DNA from: Acidimicrobiia bacterium
Lineage (GTDB): Bacteria > Acidobacteriota > Terriglobia > Bryobacterales > Bryobacteraceae
Direction: 5' to 3'
NCBI GenBank assembly: GCA_016871315.1
Contig: VFZE01000023.1
Location: forward strand, 25,426-89,425
DNA: 64,000 bases
Position 1 is the stretch's first letter. Every line of letters begins with the position of its first letter. A model generated the notes under the pieces. That model saw only the letters and a list, made by a program, of their open reading frames with translations. It had not been told where the DNA came from and made no database searches. Shown here piece after piece: positions 1 through 9,120 of the stretch. The position numbers and the translations under genes were made by a program.

Positions 1-710
1 CCTGGTACAACGGGCTGCTGGTGGGCGTCAAGAAGCGCATGTTGCGCGGGCTGCAGCTGGAGGGCTCCTACACGTGGTCGAAGACGCTGGACTTCGGCGA
101 GGACACCGTGCAGAACGAGTACGACAAGATCGCCAGCCGGGCAGTGGCGCAGATCGACATCCCGCACCGGTTTGTCATGAGCTACCTGTACGAGCTGCCG
201 TTTGGACGTGGGCGTGCATGGGGCAGCTCGGTCTCCAGCTTCGTCAATGGTCTCATCGGCGGCTGGCAAATCAACGGCATTACGATTTATCAGTCCGGAC
301 TGCCGCTGTCGATCACAGCCAGCAATACGGCCGGGATCTTCAATCCCCGCACCACGGCGAACAATAACGGCCAAAGCGGCAAGTTGAGCGGGCGCGCGCA
401 GGATCGTCTCACGAAGTGGTTCAACACCTCTGTTTTCAGCCAGCCGGCGCCGTTTACTTTCGGAACCGCCAGCGCGCGCACCCACGATCTGCGCGCTCAC
501 GGGACGCGGAACTTCGACCTGTCGCTGTTCAAGGAATTCCAGGCCGGCGAGAAGCTGAAATTGCAATTCCGTACCGAGGCGTTGAACGCTTTCAACACGG
601 TCCAGTTCAGCGCCCCCAACACGGGGGTGACGTCGAGCACCTTCGGCCTGGTCGCGACGCAGGCCAACGCGCCGCGGCAGGTTCAGTTCGGGCTCAAGAT
701 GCTGTGGTGA
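1..710 (+). CDS. TonB-dependent receptor, Oar-like, C-terminal fragment (5' end outside window)
   Basis: This is the last ~235 residues of a large outer-membrane beta-barrel; the reading frame is open from base 3, so the gene starts upstream of the window. Alternating hydrophobic strands, the segments SYTWSKTLD and [10 protein letters not shown], and the closing QFGLKMLW with a terminal aromatic residue are typical of the Oar/TonB-dependent receptor barrels abundant in Acidobacteriota. Such proteins usually import large or complexed substrates using TonB energy; the substrate cannot be told here. It converges on a second receptor of the same type 23 bases downstream on the other strand. Confidence 0.88.
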   Translation, partial: WYNGLLVGVKKRMLRGLQLEGSYTWSKTLDFGEDTVQNEYDKIASRAVAQIDIPHRFVMSYLYELPFGRGRAWGSSVSSFVNGLIGGWQINGITIYQSGLPLSITASNTAGIFNPRTTANNNGQSGKLSGRAQDRLTKWFNTSVFSQPAPFTFGTASARTHDLRAHGTRNFDLSLFKEFQAGEKLKLQFRTEALNAFNTVQFSAPNTGVTSSTFGLVATQANAPRQVQFGLKMLW

Positions 711-733
711 GTCCGGCCGCTTTGTAGCCTGGC

Positions 734-3700
734 TTACCAGACCAGCCGCAGGGCGAGCTGGATCTGCCGCGGGAGATTGGCCTGGCCGGTGATGCGGCCG
801 AAATTGGCGGCGGCGGCGCCGAGGCTGGGACCGTTAAACTGCGCGCGGTTGGTGGAGTTGAAGGCTTCGGCGCGGAACTGGAGATTGACGCGCTCGGTGA
901 TGGCGGTGTTCTTGATCAGCGAGAGATCGAGGTTGTTGATGCGGTCCTGCCGGAGGTTGGAGAAACGCTGCGGGAAGGTGCGCAGGTTGCGGTCCATTTG
1001 CAGAGCAGGCGCGGTCACGAAGCGTGAGGTGTCGAAGGCTCCGTCGACAGCGCGCGGGTTGAGATTGATGTCACCGCCCAGATAGATCACATTGCCCCAG
1101 CTCAGCGCGCCGTGGGTCTGGTTGGTGTAAATGCCGTTGATGACCCAGCCGCCGATGAGGCGGTTTGCCCACATACCGGCGCCGCCGGCGATGGCCTTGC
1201 CGCGGCCGAAGGGGAGGTCGTAGGAGGTGGAAAAAACGAAGCGCTGCGGCCGGTCTTCATTGGCGACGGTTTTGTGCATAAAGAGGTCCTGGGCGTTGAG
1301 GCGGCCGGTCGCCTCCATCATGCGGGAGCGCGAGTAGTTGGCCAGGAACTGCAAGCCGTTGGAGAGGCGCTTTTCCAGGCGGACCTGGAACATGTGGAAG
1401 TCGGCCCAGCCTTCATTGAGCCCGCCGATGGAGACGCCGCCTTCGCCGTTCATTTGCGCGAAGGGGCGGGTGATCTGCTCAATACGGATGGTGGAGCCGT
1501 TGAGGGCGGTTCCGGGCAGCAGGTTCTGGAACGGGTTGGCGACGTTGGCAGTAAGGCGGTCAATGGCGGCCTGGTCACGAGTGGGGGAAGTGGAGAGCAG
1601 GCTGGCCGGGAAGAAGTTGAGGCTCTGGTTGTTGTTGATGTGGAGGGAACGGGAGCCGACGTAGCCGATCTCGAAGACCATGTTGGAGCCGATTTCGCGC
1701 TGAATGGAGAAGCTCCAGCGCTGGGTGTAGGGCTGGCCGGGCGTCGGGTTGGTGAAGCCGATGCTCTGGCCAAGGAAGGTGTTGATGCCTTCGGAGTTGC
1801 CGGCGGGCGAAAGCAGTCCGGTGGGGAAGGGGTTGGCGAGCGTGGCGAACGGAGTTAGATTGCCGTCCAGGGTGGAGACGACATCGGTGCGCTGGCTGAA
1901 GCCGGGCTGGGAGACGCCGGTGGTGCCGTAGGTGGCAAAGAAGATGCCGTAGCCGGTGCGGATGACGGTTCGCGGGCCAAGCACTTCCGGAGACCAGGCG
2001 ACGCCGAAGCGCGGGCTGAGCAGGCGGTTGTCGGTGGAGTAGATATTGCGGCGATTGGGCCCGGCGAAAATGGGACCACCGACAGGATTGAACTGGGAGA
2101 CGGGGAGTTCGGGAATGGGAGTGCGGGCGAAGATGGCGGCGTAGGCTGCCCTGGCGGCGGCTGTGATGCGGTTGCTGGAAGTGAAGTCATAGCCGGCCAG
2201 CGTGCGGTCGAAGCGCTCCGTGGTGCCGAATTCCTTCTCAAAGCGGAGGCCGAGGTTGAAGGTGAGGCGTGAGTTGATGCGCCAGTCGTCCTGAATGAAG
2301 TAGGCCATGTAGTCGGCTTTGTTGGTACGGAAGGCGTTGCGGTCGAAGTTGCCGCCGGTGGGCAGGCCGAGCAGGAAAGACGCCAGCGACATGCCCGTGG
2401 GCGAACCCGCATTGCTGTCGAGCGGACCGCGGACCCAGTTGTTGTTGAAGACGTAACTGCCGGCGGAGTTGCCGTGGCCGATGCTGGACTCCTGCTGGCG
2501 GCGGATGTCGGCGCCCATTTTGAGCGTGTGGCGGCCGGCAATCTTGGTGAGAGCGGAGAAGATCTGGTAGCTGTCGAAGGGAGTGTTGCTGCCGCCGGAG
2601 GCGCCGAGGTCGTTGGTCGGGTCGGAGAAATCGATCAGCGGGAGTACGTTTTGCGAGCTGGCGGCGCCGAGTGCGGAGGGGAAGCCGAGTTGCACGAAGT
2701 TGAAGCCCTCGCTCGGGCGGTTGTTGCTCTCAATGAATCGCGTCCAGTTGAGCCGCGTGTTGAGGATGGTGGTGGGATTGAAGCTGTAGACATCGTCGAC
2801 GGTGGAGCCGTAGTTGACGCGGGAAAGGAAATTGCCGCTGGCAATGTTGTTGAAGCGGTTGCCGCGGTTTTCCATGCGGTCGTTATTGCGCATGTTCCAG
2901 AACATCTTGTGCTTATCGGAGATGTTCACGTCAATGCGGCCCATGAAGCTGAAGAAGTCATCCGAGCGGACAGTGTTGGCCAGGTAGTTGTCCTGCGTGT
3001 TGTCGCGGCCCTGCTGATTGGGCAGCGGAAAGAACTGCATGAAGTTCCGCGCGATGGGGCTGATGCGGTTGGCCGGAAGGAGGTTGCCCGGGATGGGCTG
3101 GCGGCGGCGGCGGGCGCCTTCAGCCACGGCGGAGAAGGGATCGTAGAGCTGGTAGATGGGGCCAAGGCGGAGTAGCTCGGAGAAGTTGCCGTTGCGCATC
3201 GCCTCGGTGGGTACGGTGGTGGTGATCGGTTCCGGAGAGCTGTTCTTGATGCCTTCGTAGGCGAAGTACCAGAAGACGCGGTTCCGGCCGTTGATCACCT
3301 TGGGGATCCACAGGGGCGCGCCGGCCGTAACGCCCCACTGGTTGAAACGGGTGACGGGCTTGCGATTGTTGGAAGCGTTGGTGAAGAACGGAGTGCCGGC
3401 CAGCCTGGATACCTGATTGAACTCATACGCCGTGCCGTGCAGTTCGTTGGTGCCGCCCTTCATGACGACGTTGACGGTGCCGCCGGCCGTGTTGCCGTAA
3501 GCCGCGTCGGCCTGAAAGGTTTCCACCTTGATTTCCTGCACGGTGTCGACAGGCGGGTTGTAGGCGACGCGGCGGTCGCGCGTCATGTCAGGCGAGCCGT
3601 CCAGCAGCAGCTCATTGCTGCGGCCCTGGCCGCCGCCCATCGAGAAGTCCGATGGGCCGGCGTTGTCGAACGGGCGTGTGAAATTGGGATTGCCGGTGGG

Positions 3701-4183
3701 CACGACGCCGAACGCCAGCTGCGCGAGCACGAGCGGCGTGCGGCCGTTCATCGGCATGTTCTCGATCTGCCGCGTCGAAATGGCCTGGCCGACCGAGGCC
3801 GTGCTGGTGACCAGCATCGGCGCATCGGCATTGACGGTGACCGATTCCACCATCGCGCCGACCTCCATCTTGATGTTGACGGTGACGCGTTGGTTGGTGG
3901 AGATCTGCACGTTGTCCTGCACGTAACGCTTGAAGCCGTCCGATTCCGCAGTCAGCGAATAGAGGCCGGGGGTGAGGAAGGGAAGCGTGTATTGGCCGCC
4001 GGCGCCGGATACGGTTTCAAATCTCGCGCCGGTCTCCTTATGAGTGGCCGTGATCTTCACCGCCGGGATCATGGCTCCCTGCGGATCGGTGACATCCCCG
4101 TTGAGAGTGGCCCGGAATTCCTGGCCGAAGCCGATAGCGGCGCAGGCTACCGCCAAGATGGTGACCGAAAGAAGTCTTCGCAT
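734..4183 (-). CDS. TonB-dependent receptor (Oar-like) with carboxypeptidase regulatory-like domain
   Basis: An 1149-residue outer-membrane receptor. It has a signal peptide (MRRLLSVTILAVACAAIGFGQ), a carboxypeptidase-regulatory-like domain at about residues 22-105 (LNGDVTDPQGAMIPAVKI), a plug-like region at about 120-240 and a long beta-barrel ending in LALRLVW. The ATG at 4183 is chosen because a purine-rich ribosome site (AAGGAAG) lies just upstream and a signal peptide follows directly; the frame stays open upstream but that extension is not signal-like. The family imports complex substrates through TonB; the ligand is unknown. A TonB protein is encoded at 61.6 kb in this window, but a link is only inferred. 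Confidence 0.93.
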   Translation of the reverse strand: MRRLLSVTILAVACAAIGFGQEFRATLNGDVTDPQGAMIPAVKITATHKETGARFETVSGAGGQYTLPFLTPGLYSLTAESDGFKRYVQDNVQISTNQRVTVNIKMEVGAMVESVTVNADAPMLVTSTASVGQAISTRQIENMPMNGRTPLVLAQLAFGVVPTGNPNFTRPFDNAGPSDFSMGGGQGRSNELLLDGSPDMTRDRRVAYNPPVDTVQEIKVETFQADAAYGNTAGGTVNVVMKGGTNELHGTAYEFNQVSRLAGTPFFTNASNNRKPVTRFNQWGVTAGAPLWIPKVINGRNRVFWYFAYEGIKNSSPEPITTTVPTEAMRNGNFSELLRLGPIYQLYDPFSAVAEGARRRRQPIPGNLLPANRISPIARNFMQFFPLPNQQGRDNTQDNYLANTVRSDDFFSFMGRIDVNISDKHKMFWNMRNNDRMENRGNRFNNIASGNFLSRVNYGSTVDDVYSFNPTTILNTRLNWTRFIESNNRPSEGFNFVQLGFPSALGAASSQNVLPLIDFSDPTNDLGASGGSNTPFDSYQIFSALTKIAGRHTLKMGADIRRQQESSIGHGNSAGSYVFNNNWVRGPLDSNAGSPTGMSLASFLLGLPTGGNFDRNAFRTNKADYMAYFIQDDWRINSRLTFNLGLRFEKEFGTTERFDRTLAGYDFTSSNRITAAARAAYAAIFARTPIPELPVSQFNPVGGPIFAGPNRRNIYSTDNRLLSPRFGVAWSPEVLGPRTVIRTGYGIFFATYGTTGVSQPGFSQRTDVVSTLDGNLTPFATLANPFPTGLLSPAGNSEGINTFLGQSIGFTNPTPGQPYTQRWSFSIQREIGSNMVFEIGYVGSRSLHINNNQSLNFFPASLLSTSPTRDQAAIDRLTANVANPFQNLLPGTALNGSTIRIEQITRPFAQMNGEGGVSIGGLNEGWADFHMFQVRLEKRLSNGLQFLANYSRSRMMEATGRLNAQDLFMHKTVANEDRPQRFVFSTSYDLPFGRGKAIAGGAGMWANRLIGGWVINGIYTNQTHGALSWGNVIYLGGDINLNPRAVDGAFDTSRFVTAPALQMDRNLRTFPQRFSNLRQDRINNLDLSLIKNTAITERVNLQFRAEAFNSTNRAQFNGPSLGAAAANFGRITGQANLPRQIQLALRLVW

Positions 4184-4218
4184 GGAGTCTTCCTTTCCCA
4201 GAAGCTTAAGATTTCTAC

Positions 4219-4224
4219 ATAATA
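4219..4224 (-). promoter_or_regulatory. Possible -10 element for the TonB-dependent receptor
   Basis: On the minus strand the AT-rich stretch contains TATTAT (5 of 6 to TATAAT), about 36 bases before the receptor ATG at 4183. No convincing -35 hexamer is visible, so this is a weak call. Confidence 0.25.
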
Positions 4225-4229
4225 TGATA

Positions 4230-4397
4230 TCACCGGAGATCCGGCGGGGACGGGAAGAGAGCGTCCAAAGCCTCTGGCATGACCATTTCATAGCTGCCGG
4301 CCAGGATGAGGAGAAGCCCCGCCAGGACCAGGAAGCCACCGCTGATCTTTTCCTGTACTCCCCGGTGGCCCAGTTTGGCCCCACCGAAGCCAGCCAT
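4230..4397 (-). other. Possible small membrane ORF or gene remnant (55 aa)
   Basis: A short open frame beginning MAGFGGAKLGHRG and containing one clear hydrophobic segment (GGFLVLAGLLLILAG). The frame continues upstream of the ATG, without a start codon, back to a TAA at about 4475 (upstream residues include NRYARSVSPASGLL). It ends 47 bases before the receptor start. The GA.LG.R pattern followed by one membrane helix loosely recalls the C-terminus of TauE/SafE-type permeases, so it may be the tail of a decayed permease. It may also be chance in GC-rich DNA. No ribosome site was seen. Confidence 0.3.
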
Positions 4398-4475
4398 CAG
4401 CAGGCCTGACGCCGGAGAGACACTTCGGGCGTAGCGGTTGGTATTGATGATGTGTTGGAGTGAGTTTTGGGGCTG

Positions 4476-5123
4476 TTACCTGCCGGAATCCCCGGTGTGG
4501 GGGTGGATTTGTGAGGAAATCGGACGTGGGGAAGCGGTTTGGAGGGGCGGTTCGGATTCGTTTGCGGGCGGAATTGGGTTCGTTTTGTAATTCCGCGTAA
4601 TGGGCTGAGGAGCAATGGTATGTGCCTGTTCCTGCGCGAGTTTCCGGCGGGTGGCCTGGAGTTGAAGGAGCTGTTTGAGGGACTGATTGTAGGCGCGGCG
4701 TGCGGCGGACTCATAGCGTGAGAGTTTGAGGATGGCCTGGCTGCCGGAAGCGTCGGTGTGGAAGAGGAGCGCGGCGACGTCGTCGGGATCGGTGTGGGGC
4801 GGGATCATGGCGAGCAGGTCGGCGCTGGGGACGAAGAGGCGGGTCTCGAAGCGGGCGATGCGCATGAGTTTCCACTGGGCCTGCGCCATCTGGTCGACGA
4901 GGAAGCGTTCGGTGGGGCCGGCGGGATTGAGGTCGGCGCGGAGGCCGGCGAGGAGCATGTCGTAGTCGGCGGGATCTTCGCCGGGGATGACGACGTGGAC
5001 GCCGGAAAGGCCGTGCTTGACGGCGTTGGCCGCGGCTTTCATCTTGCCGATTTCGGTGCGGGGGCCGGTGGAATGTTCGGCGTTTTTGCGGTTGGCAGCA
5101 AACTGTGCGGGGGAGGTAGACAT
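4476..5123 (-). CDS. Conserved hypothetical protein of an Acidobacteriota multicopy family
   Basis: A 215-residue protein. The ATG at 5123 is preceded by AGGAG at good spacing; the open frame upstream of it looks non-coding. The N-terminus carries the basic motif AANRKNAEHSTGPRT followed by GK and an AVKHGLSG segment, a pattern I know from short hypothetical proteins present in many copies in Acidobacteriota genomes. The middle is predicted helical (FLVDQMAQAQWKLMRIARFETRLF). The C-terminal ~50 residues are rich in Pro, Asn and Ser and look disordered. Function is unknown. A DNA-related role is sometimes suggested for this family because of its basic motif, but nothing here proves it. Confidence 0.75.
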   Translation of the reverse strand: MSTSPAQFAANRKNAEHSTGPRTEIGKMKAAANAVKHGLSGVHVVIPGEDPADYDMLLAGLRADLNPAGPTERFLVDQMAQAQWKLMRIARFETRLFVPSADLLAMIPPHTDPDDVAALLFHTDASGSQAILKLSRYESAARRAYNQSLKQLLQLQATRRKLAQEQAHTIAPQPITRNYKTNPIPPANESEPPLQTASPRPISSQIHPHTGDSGR

Positions 5124-5481
5124 AAAATTTCTCCTGATTGGTGAGATGAGCGCGGGCGGGCGGCCGTGCATGGCTGGATAGAGAGCTATCCGACGGGAGT
5201 GTAGCGGGCGTGGGTGCGGGGCGGGGGGATTGAAATCTGTAAGGTGTTGAGGAGGAAGGGAAAATGATTTTCGAACAGCTGTGATTGAAGAGCGCTGCAG
5301 TGTCCGCGGCTACAATGGCCGCAAGTGCTTGTCAGACGGGCACTTCAATTCAGCAAAGGAGACACTGCAAACATGAGGAGGCCGATAGAGCGCTGAGGGC
5401 GGGATGTGAGCTTGCATCGGGCGGCTAAGGATGGCCAATGCGAGCGACTGGAATCCACCAATCAACGCGACGCAGTCCGGG
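5124..5481. other. Intergenic stretch without a convincing gene
   Basis: About 358 bases between two minus-strand genes. The only coding-like element is a seven-codon ORF on the plus strand (ATG at about 5372, MRRPIER) preceded by AAAGGAG. It could be a leader peptide or the start of a lost gene, or chance. A TACAAT at 5311-5316 lies upstream of it, but the nearest -35-like TTGAAG is 20 bases away, which is too far for a good promoter. Confidence 0.4.
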
Positions 5482-6069
5482 CTACTTCGGCTGACTGGGG
5501 CGCGGCGGCACGGTCCAGCGGAAGACCCTCTTGCTCAGTCCGGAATAGTCGTCCTGATCAGTGGGGTCGACCGTCACTTCCTTCTCGGGCTTCCAGTCCC
5601 CCATATCGAAGGTGTTCGAGATAATGGGCGTGCCGGATTTCAGATCTGCGAGCAGTTTGGGCTTCAACTTGAGGTTGAGCTGAGGTAGCAGGAACAGGGT
5701 GACGATGGTCGCTTCCTTGATGTCGGCGAGGAACAGGTCGTTTTCCTCAAACCGGACCAGGTGCTCCACTCCGGCCTTTTTCGCGTTCTCTCTCGCCTCG
5801 GCGATACGCTGCGGGTCGATATCGATCCCGACGCCGCGGGCGCCGTACTTCTTGGCTGCGGTGATGACGATCCGTCCGTCGCCACACCCAAGGTCGTAAA
5901 CAACGTCGGTTTTTTTGACGCCGGCAAGCGTGAGCATGGCGTCGACTGCCGGGTCAGTGGTCGGAAGGTAGATTACGTCCGGCGTGCGCTTCGGCTGAGG
6001 CTGCGCAGCCGCAAGGCCGACGAGGGCGGTCGCGATAAGGGAGCAGAACGTCGTTCGAGCGAGTTTCAT
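5482..6069 (-). CDS. Class I SAM-dependent methyltransferase-fold protein with signal peptide
   Basis: 195 residues from the ATG at 6069. The N-terminus (MKLARTTFCSLIATALVGLAAAQ) is a textbook signal peptide, which is why this start is preferred over the longer frame. A Rossmann-type methyltransferase follows: SAM-binding motif I DLGCGDGRIVI, the acidic ribose-binding GVGIDIDPQRI, and a later LLPQLNLKLKPKLL segment. The substrate is unknown. Export is odd because SAM is cytoplasmic; the hydrophobic segment may instead be a membrane anchor. No strong ribosome site precedes the ATG. A second methyltransferase with a signal peptide lies 450 bases downstream (6521-7171). Confidence 0.82.
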   Translation of the reverse strand: MKLARTTFCSLIATALVGLAAAQPQPKRTPDVIYLPTTDPAVDAMLTLAGVKKTDVVYDLGCGDGRIVITAAKKYGARGVGIDIDPQRIAEARENAKKAGVEHLVRFEENDLFLADIKEATIVTLFLLPQLNLKLKPKLLADLKSGTPIISNTFDMGDWKPEKEVTVDPTDQDDYSGLSKRVFRWTVPPRPSQPK

Positions 6070-6376
6070 TCGATAACTTGTTTCTAAAGAATATCCAACT
6101 GGCCAGGGGAATGCCATCGAGCTGCCAACACAGGTCGTGGGTCCACGCTCATTCCTCGTCACTGACGGCGCAGCGTTTATTGATCGCAGTGCCACTTGGC
6201 GTGTGGCCGGCAACGCGGAAGATGCCGCGGACACTACTCCGCCTTACTTGGCTTTGCGACACGATATGTTCTTGAGGGTGCTCGGACGGTACGGGAGCCC
6301 TGTTTTGAGGCGCTAGCGGGGAGCCCTCCTACGCCCTTGTGGGCTACGGCGGGCCGCCTTGGCCTGCGGCGAAGGC
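6070..6376. other. Intergenic stretch between methyltransferase gene and tRNA-Ser
   Basis: About 300 bases without a supported gene. The part next to the tRNA 3' end (about 6310-6376) is very GC-rich and contains repeated GCCTTCGCC/CTACGCCC-like words of the kind often found after tRNA-Ser genes. No terminator with a T-run is visible. Confidence 0.35.
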
Positions 6377-6470
<94 letters not shown>

Positions 6471-6520
6471 GCGGCGATGGGAACGTGGTCTCGAGCACCA
6501 ATTTAACACAACCGGAGCGG

Positions 6521-7171
6521 CTACTTCTTGCGGAACAGGGCGATGAACTGGCGCTTTTCGGTGAAGGGTTCCGAGGAGATCAGCTGGAAGCCGTTGGCTT
6601 CGATTTCCTTGATCACGTCGGCCTCGTCCAGGCGGATGTGTTTGGGGTCGCGGAAGCCGTTCTTGTAGAAGTCGACGATGGCCAGACGGCCGCCGGGCTT
6701 GAGGCCCTTGGCGAGACCGGCGAGCATTTCGGCGGGGTAATCGAAGTGGTGGTAGGCGTCGAGGACGAGGGCAATGTCGACGGCGGCGGGCGGGAGTCTG
6801 GGGTCTTTTTCCGTGCCCTGGACAAACTCGACATTGGCGATCTTCTTTTCCGTGGCGTAGACTTTGGCCTTTTCGAGGAAGTCGGGGAAGATGTCCTCGG
6901 CGACGATTTTGCCGTTGGGGCCGACGGCTTCATGCAGGAAGGGCAGCATATAGCCGACGCCGGTGCCGATGTCGGCGACGGTCATGCCGGGGGAGAGCTT
7001 AAGGGCCTTTACCAGGTCGAGGGGCCTTTGCGAGGTGTCGCGGTCATGCGAGGAGAGTGTAGTGGCGACGCGCTCGCGGCCTTCCTTGGTCTTGTAGCCG
7101 GAGTTGGCGTAGTCGGCGGCCTGGGGGAAGGCCGAGAGGGCTGCGAAGGCGAGCAGAAGTGTGATTCTCAT
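6521..7171 (-). CDS. Class I SAM-dependent methyltransferase-fold protein with signal peptide
   Basis: 216 residues: signal peptide MRITLLLAFAALSAFPQAA, then a UbiE/Methyltransf_25-type fold with motif I VADIGTGVGYMLPFL at about residues 65-80, an aspartate/tyrosine-rich LVLDAYHHFDYP at about 133 and LKPGGRLAIVDFYKNGF at about 158. The order of motifs matches small-molecule methyltransferases, but the acceptor is unknown. Its ATG overlaps the stop of homoserine dehydrogenase as ATGA, so the two are probably translationally coupled. The signal peptide implies a periplasmic or membrane-anchored enzyme, which is hard to square with a cytoplasmic SAM pool. Confidence 0.85.
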   Translation of the reverse strand: MRITLLLAFAALSAFPQAADYANSGYKTKEGRERVATTLSSHDRDTSQRPLDLVKALKLSPGMTVADIGTGVGYMLPFLHEAVGPNGKIVAEDIFPDFLEKAKVYATEKKIANVEFVQGTEKDPRLPPAAVDIALVLDAYHHFDYPAEMLAGLAKGLKPGGRLAIVDFYKNGFRDPKHIRLDEADVIKEIEANGFQLISSEPFTEKRQFIALFRKK

Positions 7172-8466
7172 AATGAAGTCTCCATGGGCAGGGCCAGCGG
7201 GGGCTCCCGCAGGAAATCCAGGGCTGACATTTTGGCCACCGCTTCGCGGACATCCTCTTCGGCGGTGGGCTCAAGGGTAATGACGAACGGGAGATTGTCT
7301 TTGTCACCGCCGGGCAACTGCAAGACGGCATCGAGGCTGACTTTTTTGTCGGCGAGGACCTGGGCGAGTGCGGCGATGATGCCTGGGCGGTCCGAGACGC
7401 GGAAGCGGAGGTACCAGGCGCGGCGCTGGCGAGTGATGGAGATGGGCTTGTAGATGCCCAGGCGGGCGTGGGCGAAGGGGGAGACGCGCTCGGGGCTGCC
7501 GCCGCGCAGCTCGCGGGCGACGCGCATGAGATCGCTGACGACGGCGACTCCGGTGGGATGGGGGCCGGCGCCGCGGCCGTAGTAGAAGGTGTCGGCGCCG
7601 TAGCGGCCCTGGACCCAGATGGCGTTGTATGCTCCTTGCACGGAAGCGAGGATGGTGGATTGGGGGATGAGCGCGGGGCGGACGCTGAGGAGCAGGCCGT
7701 CTTCGGTCAGGCGGGCGACGCAGATGAGGCGAATGGTGTGGGCGAGCTTGTGGGCGTAGTGAAAGTCGAACGGGGAGATGCGGCGGATGCCTTCGGTGTA
7801 GATGTCGGCGGGGGTGATTTTTTCGCCGAAGGCCAAGGCGGCGACGATGGCGAGCTTGGAGCGTGCGTCGAAGCCGTCGATGTCGGCGGAGGGGTCTGCT
7901 TCGGCGTAGCCGAGTCTCTGCGCTTCGGTGAGAACGTCGGCGAAATCGGCGCCGTGCTTTTCCATTTCGGTGAGGATGTAGTTGCTGGTGCCGTTGAGGA
8001 TACCGTAGAGGGCGGCGATGCGGTCTCCGGCGATGCCTTCGCGCAGCACGTTGTGGATGGGGATGCCGCCGGCGACGCTGGCCTCCATCGCGAGATTGAC
8101 GCCGCGGGCGATGGCTTTTTCCCACAGGTCGGGCCCCTGGAGCGCCATCAGCTCCTTGTTGGCGGTGACGACGGATTTGCCGGCTTCGATGGCGGCGTTG
8201 ACGATCTCGGCGGCGACGGTGGTTCCGCCGACCAGCTCGGCGACCACATCGACATCTTTGGCGGAAACGACTTCGCGCCAGTCGGCGGTTCGGCGGGCGT
8301 TGGGAAAGGGGAGTGACTTGGATTGGACGGTACGGCTGCAGAGGGCGGTGACCTGGAGCGGGAAGCCGAGTTTCTCCTGAATTTGGGCGGCGTTTTCCGA
8401 GAGAAGGTCGAGCGTGCCGGAGCCGACGTTGCCAAGGCCAATGACTCCGACATGTACAGGGTGCAT
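7168..8466 (-). CDS. hom: Homoserine dehydrogenase
   Basis: 432 residues, the usual size for the monofunctional ACT-containing enzyme. It reduces aspartate semialdehyde to homoserine, the branch point to threonine and methionine. An N-terminal NAD(P)-binding GLGNVGSG sits at residues 10-17, the catalytic-domain signature GILNGTSNYILTEM at about 165-180, and a C-terminal ACT domain at about 350-420 (SDRPGIIAALAQVLADKKV) that in this family binds the feedback inhibitor threonine. It is followed by the methyltransferase gene with a 4-base overlap. A minus-strand TATACT at 8475-8480 lies only 9 bases upstream of the ATG, so the mRNA may be nearly leaderless. Confidence 0.96.
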   Translation of the reverse strand: MHPVHVGVIGLGNVGSGTLDLLSENAAQIQEKLGFPLQVTALCSRTVQSKSLPFPNARRTADWREVVSAKDVDVVAELVGGTTVAAEIVNAAIEAGKSVVTANKELMALQGPDLWEKAIARGVNLAMEASVAGGIPIHNVLREGIAGDRIAALYGILNGTSNYILTEMEKHGADFADVLTEAQRLGYAEADPSADIDGFDARSKLAIVAALAFGEKITPADIYTEGIRRISPFDFHYAHKLAHTIRLICVARLTEDGLLLSVRPALIPQSTILASVQGAYNAIWVQGRYGADTFYYGRGAGPHPTGVAVVSDLMRVARELRGGSPERVSPFAHARLGIYKPISITRQRRAWYLRFRVSDRPGIIAALAQVLADKKVSLDAVLQLPGGDKDNLPFVITLEPTAEEDVREAVAKMSALDFLREPPLALPMETSL

Positions 8467-8474
8467 AAAGGGCT

Positions 8475-8480
8475 AGTATA
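8475..8480 (-). promoter_or_regulatory. Possible -10 element of hom
   Basis: TATACT on the minus strand (5 of 6 to TATAAT) ends 9 bases before the hom ATG. A start of transcription at the usual distance would fall within a few bases of the start codon. No clear -35 hexamer is seen. Confidence 0.35.
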
Positions 8481-8492
8481 TAGAAACGCACC

Positions 8493-9104
8493 GTGCTGAT
8501 TCGAATTCTGCATCGTCTGTTCTCCCATCCGCTGCTCTACGACATGGCCCAGGTTCTGGCGGGCGCGCGCGAGGTGAGAAGGCGCGTGGGGAGGCAGGTG
8601 ACGACGCGCGAGGCGCCGGTAACGGTACTGGATCTGGGGGGCGGCACGGGCGCGATTCAGCCCTATCTGCCCGGGGAGTGCCGCTACATTTGCGCCGATA
8701 TGGAGATGCCGAAGCTGCGCGGATTCCGCCGGGGGAATCCGCGGGGATGGGCGGTGCAGGCGGATGGGATGCGGCTGCCAATCCGGTCAAGCTCCTGTGA
8801 CGCGGTGATCTGCATGTTTGTCGCGCATCATCTGGAGGATGAGCCATTGCGCGTGCTGCTGGGGGAGGCGAAAAGGGTTTTGCGAGGCGGGGGGGAGCTG
8901 ATCTTCCTGGATGGCGTCATGGCGCGCGATCGTCTGGCAGGGAGACTGTTATGGTGGCTGGACCGGGGCAGCAATCCGCGGCCGAAGGAGGCGCTACGCG
9001 CGATTGTGGGAAAAGAGTGGAGGGAGGTTCGGGAGGAGAGTTTCGCGGTGTGGCATGAGTACTGGCTGATGGCGGCGGTGAAGAGTTGCGACGGCGGGCT
9101 ATGA
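8493..9104 (+). CDS. Class I SAM-dependent methyltransferase
   Basis: 203 residues from a GTG at 8493, divergent from hom with a 26-base gap. Motif I TVLDLGGGTGAIQPYL is at about residues 44-59, the acidic YICADME segment at about 67, DAVICMFVAHHLEDEP at about 102 (the Methyltransf_11 motif), and RVLRGGGELIFLDG at about 128. The C-terminus (EEWREVREESFAVWHEYW-like) is charged. Unlike the two methyltransferases before it, this one has no signal peptide. The acceptor is unknown. The start is uncertain; an ATG at codon 18 (8544) is the next choice. The small secreted protein gene follows after 16 bases. Confidence 0.82.
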   Translation: MLIRILHRLFSHPLLYDMAQVLAGAREVRRRVGRQVTTREAPVTVLDLGGGTGAIQPYLPGECRYICADMEMPKLRGFRRGNPRGWAVQADGMRLPIRSSSCDAVICMFVAHHLEDEPLRVLLGEAKRVLRGGGELIFLDGVMARDRLAGRLLWWLDRGSNPRPKEALRAIVGKEWREVREESFAVWHEYWLMAAVKSCDGGL

Positions 9105-9120
9105 TGAGGCAGGAAACGTC

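Noticed and set aside
1112..1858. Long plus-strand open frame inside the receptor gene
   Set aside because: Antisense shadow of the 734-4183 receptor; Ala/Gly/Val-rich composition typical of reverse frames in GC-rich DNA.
5284..5316. Promoter TTGAAG...TACAAT
   Set aside because: Spacing of 20 bases and no supported gene downstream.
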